Of a DNA stretch of 64,000 nucleotides, positions 57,581 to 64,000 are shown piece after piece. The first letter of the stretch is position 1, and every line of letters starts with the position of its first letter. The stretch spans positions 62,501 through 126,500 of the forward strand of contig JAOTON010000399.1 of the NCBI GenBank assembly GCA_034440635.1, given 5' to 3'. The position numbers were made by a program, and so were the translations under genes. This DNA is from Lepas anatifera. Its lineage: Eukaryota; Arthropoda; Thecostraca; Lepadidae. The notes beneath the pieces were generated by a model that was not told the origin of the DNA, ran no database searches, and saw only the letters and a program-made list of their open reading frames with translations.

Positions 57581-58432
57581 CTAAACCAGGAGTTCTACTA
57601 ATTAATTTAAATGAAGAACTAGTTTTCACAATTTTCAGCCCTGTCACACCATCCCCATCCAAACCACCGGCCTGTTCACCTTTTATTTACTCTTAACTGG
57701 GACCGATCTTTGATATTATGGAACTTAATAAACACGTTCAAAAGGTATCTCCTAAATTTTTCCGGCAGCAAAAATGTGTTTTTCCAAAGACACTATGCCA
57801 CTCCTCGTCCCACGGCGATTGTGGGAGGCAAGGAACTTAATCCGCGTTCAACCAGGGCTCACTCGTCACGACAAAACCAGTGGGCATAACAAATGAATTT
57901 TCGACTCCAATATGCCTTAACCTGCACATTGTAACAGATATCACATGCTCCGCTGATTTCTCAGATGTTAAGTACCTGCTTGAGTTGGTTGATTTGTCCT
58001 TAAATTTATCCAAAACAGTCGTGTTTTGGCTACTTCCATGGCATTTTGGGGATTTTTTCCTTTTTCGGTTTTAATCGTGTTTTCCTTCTCCGTCAATGAT
58101 TTATTTGCATTTTTATTGAACCAAAGATGCCCAAAAAATGATATAATCAAAGAGATAGTAAGTTTTTTAGGTTACGTTAAAAGTGCCCTTTTTCACCGGG
58201 GTGCCCCTCAGAGTTGGTGTGCCCCCCATACCAAAGCTCTGGCTGCGCCCCTGCTGGTGTCACATGTTTGACAACACTACCACAGACCAAGTCAGCGAGT
58301 ATCAGACTCTAAGGCGGAAATGTCTGGGTTCCGGTGTCCGCTGGCGGTGACTTATCGGAGCTGGCTGACAGGACACGCAGCACCCAGACCTTCACGTGGT
58401 CACCGACGGTTGGAATTGCTGGTTTGGCAAGC

Positions 58433-61300
58433 TATGGGGCATTCCAGGACAGATCGACCAAGGCTTGACACCACCATATCTAGAAAAAAATCTGAAACTT
58501 TGTCTCCGGGGTAGTTTTGGGCCAGAAACACGCCAATGAGAATCTTAGCCCCCTCCGATCAACGGTGACCGAGTTATAGCCCGAGGCATTTTCGGAAGGT
58601 CACCTTATAGACTCATCTTTGATGCTTCATAACTCAAAAACGCATTGCCTGATTAACAAGTTTTGTATATCATTGAACTCGTCTTGAACTATACTTTATT
58701 TTGAAAAAGGAAAATTTCAAAATTTGAAAATTTTTGACTTTTAATTTGTTTGACCTTTTCTTTTTTACCTAGCTTGACCTTTTCCCAGTTGAAATTGCCA
58801 TTTTAGTCACCTCAAAAATTTTGATTAATAAAATATCTTTCGATAGGAAAAATAAAAAAATGCATTCTTGCTATAAGTTCCAAATATTTAGCACCTAAGG
58901 TAGGTATGTAGACGGTTTTTGACCACTGCAGTAGTACAGCCTTATGTTTAACGCCGCAAATATAGTGATTGTTTTTGTAATCGGTTGCTGGCAATCATAT
59001 TGCTTTGTCTTTACGAAATTTTCATCGTGCAAGTGTCAGAATTTATGACAATTAACACGCGCCCACCCGAGGGGGTGGGCAACCGGCCTCCTCAGGTCTC
59101 TACAGGTCGTAAAAAACACCTTAGCGCAGCGCCACCGTACGCCATCTATCTCTAACACAACATATTACAACTTCTGGAAAAATTTTAGAACTGGGTCATA
59201 CCAGGTCAAACCGCCAAACCAGGTCAAGAGACCTAACCTCGAAAAAACTTTGGGAAGTGCATCAATAATATCAAATTTAGCCTATCGTGGTTTGATTCAC
59301 ATTACATAGTAATGTCGCCCAGCAAGATAATTTTTCGTAGCAGGATTTCTATTTCGATAACCGGGAGCAGGGTCAAGGTCATGGTCTTTCCATTAGAAAT
59401 GCATGGGGCAATTGGTAAATTTTGATAACTTGAGAAAATTGAGAATTGTCGAGAATTGCGATGGAGGTTTTGTTTTTACGTTGTCGTGTCTGGCTTGCCA
59501 CTGCAGTTTAATTAATATTCTTTTTACCATACAGACCTAAGCCTGGCTCTAGGTCAAAGCAGGTTAATTTTGGCATTTGACTAGGCAATATTATAAGATA
59601 CATAATCCGTTTGGGTTCAACAAGAGTGTTCCAATGGCGCTGAACATTTCTTTCAACGGCTCTCCTCTGTCACCTATTATGCCACAAAATTTAGGTTTCC
59701 ACTTTGTTCCTGTAAGAAATACTGTGACCTCGAGCAACCTCAAAGATGACACGACCAAACGATTGTGTGTAACATATTCGGTAGTGATTAAAACTGGCTG
59801 TTTAGCGGCATCACTCCCAGTGCACAGTGTAATTATTCATCTGGGATTCTGGGATCCGTGCCAGCTATGAAATGATCACCTTATAAAAATATCATGAGGC
59901 AATCTGTTCAAGTGACCAAGTCGAATGCGTTACAATTTCAGGACACTTTTTCGCATATACGAGCAGATTCAAATTACTTTTTGGGAATGAACGGCTTTCA
60001 GACACGTTACATTGCATGAATCCTCTCAAACGTATGCTGTGCTGCACTGGGTCACCTTGTATCGATATTATTTTTCCATCTCCAGGAACGATGTAATTGT
60101 GTGAGTTAGTGGTGCCCATAGGATAAGTTATACTTGTTTCAATTATGGAGAAAGCCGCGACATCTTCGTAAATTTTCGTTTAAGGCTGAAACGTCAATTA
60201 TTAATAAGTTCATTTGCCCTCGTCTCCCTCGAAACAATGGATCCCTTTCTTTCACTTTTAATGACTGCAATTTTTATTTTCATAAATATTGTCCAAGTTG
60301 ATGCCAGTTCAGTTTTAGGAGTAGGTGTCTCACTAGAGTCATCAAGGGACTTTTTACGGAGACCCCGACCCCACCACTCAAACAAGCAACTCCCACGATG
60401 AAGTGTTAATCAATGAACCAAATTTGAAAGTCCCACAAGGCATAACGACGACCGTCTACCTCAGGTGACACCCTCACCAGTCAGTTGCCAGCTGGCCTTC
60501 AGTATTTACGGTACCTACCACCTCCCAGTTGACCTAAATTATTTTTCCAGAAGTTGTAATATGTTGTGTTAGAGATAGATGGCGTACGATGGTGCTGCGC
60601 TAAGGTGTTTTTTTACTACCTGTAGAGACCTGAGGAGGCCGGTTGCCCACCCCTCGGGTGGGCGCGTGTTAATTGTCATAAATTCTGACACTTGCACGAT
60701 GAAAATTTCGTAAAGACAAAGCAATATGATTGCCAGCAACCGATTACAAAAACAATCACTATGTTTGTGGCGTTAAACTTAAGGCTGTACTACTGCAGTG
60801 GTCAAAAACCGTCTACATACCTACCTTAGGTGCTAAATATTTGGAACTTATAGCAAGAACGCATTTTTTATTTTTCCTATCGAAAGATATTTTTTTAATC
60901 AAAATTTTTGAGGTGTCTAAAATGGCAATTTCAACTGGGAAAAGGTCAAGCTAGGTAAAAAAAGAAAAGGTCAAACAAATTAAAAGTCAAAAATTTACAA
61001 ATTTCGAAATTTTCTTTTTTCAAAATAAAGTATAGTTCAAGACGAGTTCAATGATATACAAAACTTGTTAATCAGGCTATGCGTTTTTGAGTTATGAAGC
61101 ATCAAAAATGAGTCTATAAGGTGACCTCCCGAAAATGCCTCGGGCTATAACTCGGTCACCGTTGATCGGAGGGGAGCTAAGATTCTCACAGGCGTATTTC
61201 TGGCCCAAAACTACCCCGGAGACAAAGTTTCAGATTTTTTCTAGACATGGTGGTGTCAAATTGAAATATTTTTGGTCGTTTTGTCCTGGAATGCCCCATA
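58433..61300. repeat. Large palindrome interrupted by a TTAA element
   Basis: Left arm 58433-59051 and right arm 60673-61300 are inverted copies at roughly 93-95% by eye, and the match continues into the ends of the TTAA element (to 59183 and 60541). Removing the element and one TTAA leaves ATGACAATTAATTGTCAT at a seamless centre. A small frame (MPATDYKNNHYICGVK) appears in both arms but shows no domain. The outer borders show no obvious target duplication. Confidence 0.9.
59052..60672. mobile_element. AGGTCA-rich TTAA element at palindrome centre
   Basis: TTAA at 59052-59055 and 60669-60672. Ends CACGCGCCCACCCGAGGG pair over about 128 bp. The inner part carries AGGTCAAACCGCCAAACC, AGGTCAAGAGACCTAACCTC and GGTCAAGGTCATGG. 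A 97-codon frame (59577-59870) has no recognised domain. This is the same family as 32716-34197 and 62795-63813. Confidence 0.8.
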
Positions 61301-62794
61301 TGGGACAATTTCTCCTCACTACTGTGACAGAAATGGTCCTAAACGTCATTTCCAATGAAATGGGCACGCCTACTGCACCTAGACTGATATCAGGTACAGG
61401 CAGGAATAAAGATATATTTTTTGAGGGCGCATAGGGTCTAACCGATTAGCAACTGTCAGGATCAAACGGTGCGGAAGGCTGTCTGGGAAAATCTAAAGAC
61501 ACTTCAACAAGCAGAAAGTTAAAGCAAAAGTATCTCGAGGCCAGGCAGTACGAAAAAAGAACCAGAATAAAATGGAGCGTGTATCCAACGGCCAGGCGCC
61601 GCAGGGAAAAACTGAGCCGGCACCACCAGCTGACTGAGCCTGCCCACCTTGTGCCGATGGCTCCTGTTCCGTCGGCTTCGCTGGCGGGTTTCTCACTGCT
61701 CTCGGCTCCGTCCAGCACTGGTCAGCCGCCGCGCCGGGTTGCGCCCCAGCAGCGGGTTCGACCTCCCCCGCCGCTGCCACATTTGGAGGTGTACCGCCCT
61801 CTGCACCACAGCCTTTAGGAACCGGTACAAAGCCCTCGGAGACGCTGGATCCTCTGCCAGTCGCCACAACGCCGGTCCTATTTCGGCTAAGGCTGGCCGA
61901 GAGCTATCGCGGCCACACCTTTTGCCCGGTTTTTGTGCGGAGGATCTAACGAGATTGTCGTACTGCTTGACAGCTGGGTGCGACCTGTAAACTGCCAGCT
62001 CATCGGACAAAGCCGCTCCTCTTTTGCTGATGCAGAACCGCAGCTAGTTAGCCGATGCTTAGATCCAGAAATCTGGCCACAATTACGGCTGTCTTTCAAC
62101 TGGAAATCAATAATGATGTCCTGTCCAATGTTAGCTTCCTTGAGCACCAGATGTTAAGGGCATATCAACTTCATTTTATTGTACCTTTTTAGGAGCAATA
62201 TTGGACATCTCGCTCAGTGATGCCAACCAAACCGTTTTTTTCACGGGTGGTATGCAGTTTCAGAGAGGTGTGTGTCATGCAATATGCCGCCGGGAACTTG
62301 ATAAGGTCAGTGGTATGTCGGACGCGGGTGTTCCACAAGAGGCCAACAACTGGCAGGCCACCGTTGCCACTGTCTGGCCTAAATACAACAGAAAACAAAA
62401 ACAGGCTCTTTGGTACGTGAAGTAGATTGCCTGGTTAGAGATGAGATGTTCTCATTTCACGACCTCCGAAACCCTTAAGACAAGTGGAGCAAACTGGCTA
62501 CTTATCAGAAAAACTTTCTAGAAGGCAAGGCAATCACCATTTGTTTCATATCCAGGATTTTCCTCAGTTGCCTAGCCCCAAAACTCCAGATCGCCGCTAA
62601 CCAAGAGTTGACCTAGACAACTTTGCGTCCCTCGGATAGTATCTCATCATTTGGTTTCACCCCATCCTTTTGTTTCCGGTATAAATGCATGCGGAGGGAA
62701 GAAAACACAATAATGAATACCAAATTAATTAGAAGCAGCGCTGACGCTCCACCAGGCAGACACGCGCCGACCACCAACCAACTTCCACGGTCTC
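61301..62794. other. Unassigned interval with open frames
   Basis: Several frames at 61.57-62.43 kb look protein-like in composition: a proline-rich plus-strand frame from ATG 61572 (MERVSNGQAPQGKTEPAPPA then stop) continuing one frame over, and a plus-strand frame ending at 62423 (NNWQATVATVWPKYNRKQK). They could be decayed transposon or host exons. No motif fixes them. Confidence 0.25.
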
Positions 62795-63813
62795 TTAACA
62801 CGTGCCCCGCTGGGGCGGTGCGAAATTCGCCCCCCTCCTTATTTTCCCCAGATAGCTAAAAATGAAGAGACGCAGAACAACGAAACTTACAGTACCTTAT
62901 CCCTGATCAATTTTACAAATCTGACCAATTTTTTAGTTAAGGCAATGTCAGGTCAAAGAGCTATTCAAGGTCAAGTGACCCGACCTCAAAACCTAAAATC
63001 ACGAGTTTGAAGCGGCGCCCAGGGAACATCAGCGAACCGATCAGTTTGAAACTTCCACAACATGAGAATGTCATTAGGGTCTACAAATCTGTTATCTCGG
63101 AGTTTTGATATTGTTGACCTAAGGTGGGGTCAATTTGTCACCCCATTATAAGTCCATGGTGAAAAACAGAATGGGCTCGTTTTCAGTAAATACTGGATAA
63201 ATAAAGCTGAAAATCCTCAAACCGTCAATTCTTACCACGATCTTGACCATAACGTTGAGTTTTTGAGCATCATACCTCTCAAAGATCATATCAGGTCACG
63301 GGAGCATAGAGTGATTGTTTTGCCGATAACTTTTCACTGAATTGAGATGAAGTTCCCATTTTGCTTGCATTGTGCTTATATTGTCACGGGGAGTCGATTA
63401 ATATGCAACATGACCATACCAGGTCACTCTGTGACCCTGACCTAGCTCGAGGTCAGGTCATTTTCACTATTTTACCTAGCAAGGTCATATTATACATTAT
63501 TCGATTCACTGCAATGAGAGGAATCCGATGATGCATAAAGATTTTCTCTAGCTCCCCTGAGGGCAGATCTAGAGAGAGAAACGTACACTGCTCTGTTGTA
63601 AGCCTATGGAACCTTCTTTTACCTATGCTGACCTCATTAATGACCTGAAAGAAATATTATTCGGATAAAATATCTCCATCTTGTCAAGAGCTTTCGAACG
63701 CCGCGCGTAATTTTCCTTTAGCTTTCTTGGGGAAGGAGATACGGAGGGGGAGAGTGAAAAACGACCCCCAGCGGGGCGCGTCATGCCAGGGACCTCAGCG
63801 GGGCGCGTGTTAA
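62795..63813. mobile_element. Complete AGGTCA-rich TTAA element, 1.0 kb
   Basis: TTAA at 62795-62798 and 63810-63813. Ends CACGTGCCCCGCTGGGG and reversed CACGCGCCCCGCTGAGG; the right end is doubled (CAGCGGGGCGCGT at 63768 and 63795). Half-sites are concentrated at 62947-62990 and 63380-63490 (CCAGGTCACTCTGTGACCC, TGACCTAGCTCGAGGTCAGG). No transposase. The fragment at 17995-18418 is an inverted relative. Confidence 0.82.
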
Positions 63814-64000
63814 TCCAAATAGTTGGATTAGATATAAATATGAATATTTAGCTTAAGTGCCATGAACTAAAAAATGTATCATACCGACTAGTTTTCCGCT
63901 ATAAGCTACGGCCACAAACGTGAAAAGATTGTGATCTGGAAAATAACTTCACAATTATTGTGATCAGGGTGCATCATAGCCGGACCTAGCCAGTATATTG

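Larger units (their letters stand above)
52339..58253. mobile_element. Nonautonomous hAT-type element, 5.9 kb
   Basis: Exact 8-bp duplication CTGGTGTC at 52331-52338 and 58254-58261. The terminal inverted repeats CAGGGGCGCAGCCAG are identical over 15 bp. Left: GGCACGTGCCCCCCATCGG. Right: GTGTGCCCCCCATACC. There is no transposase frame. The bulk is tandem copies of its own left end (to 53650) and a degenerate 20-bp repeat (55436-57580). A second, complete hAT-type element is nested at 53661-55426. Confidence 0.9.

Noticed and set aside
58812..60954. Gene encoding MPATDYKNNHY... in both palindrome arms
   Set aside because: Two inverted copies of a 60-74 codon frame with differing C-termini; no domain, and best explained by the palindrome itself.

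Overview
The window is repeat-dense, intron-era animal DNA with no complete host gene, no rRNA and no confident functional tRNA. The transposon set (I-like, L1/Tx1-like and CR1/L2-like non-LTR retrotransposons, a Penelope-like GIY-YIG remnant, hAT-type and TTAA-type nonautonomous elements, long tandem arrays) fits an invertebrate metazoan. I cannot name the species from sequence alone.

Region 1-14.3 kb. A composite repeat occurs in three versions: a 50-bp tandem array, a 423-bp GGATCC-ended MITE and a roughly 1.3-1.6 kb noncoding body. Each array unit carries the terminal sequence of the MITE. A 5'-truncated I-like LINE (5567-10491, minus strand) sits inside one array with a 12-bp target duplication. 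It is itself split by a TTAA-type element and by a plus-strand, 5'-truncated L1/Tx1-like LINE.

Region 14.3-21.1 kb. Five NRF1-like palindromes in a roughly 270-bp dimeric repeat; a fourth, diverged body; about 21 copies of a roughly 70-bp hairpin minisatellite; a TTAA-family fragment; a zone of GTGAGTGGAAAATT motifs; and a Penelope-like remnant.

Region 21.2-35 kb. A CR1/L2-like LINE (minus strand) is split inside its endonuclease by an 11,005-bp block with long inverted ends (CAGTCCCCC...) and a TA (or GTAC) target duplication. Within the block are three small hAT-type elements with exact 8-bp duplications, a complete 1.48-kb TTAA element and several other fragments.

Region 35-45.6 kb. A long CT microsatellite, a decayed THAP-domain gene fragment with plausible splice sites, one or two unrecognised exon-like stretches, a TTAA element packed with AGGTCA/TGACCT half-sites, tRNA-like sequences and a CR1/Jockey-group LINE tail broken by a foldback MITE.

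Region 45.7-52.3 kb. A 2.45-kb array of 53-bp units, an (AT)n tract, and five near-identical 64-bp units in GC-rich DNA.

Region 52.3-64 kb. A 5.9-kb nonautonomous hAT element with an exact 8-bp duplication, containing a second complete hAT element; a palindrome with roughly 620-bp arms in which a TTAA element sits at the exact centre; and another complete TTAA element. The content reads as successive layers of selfish DNA, and most genes listed are broken retrotransposon genes.
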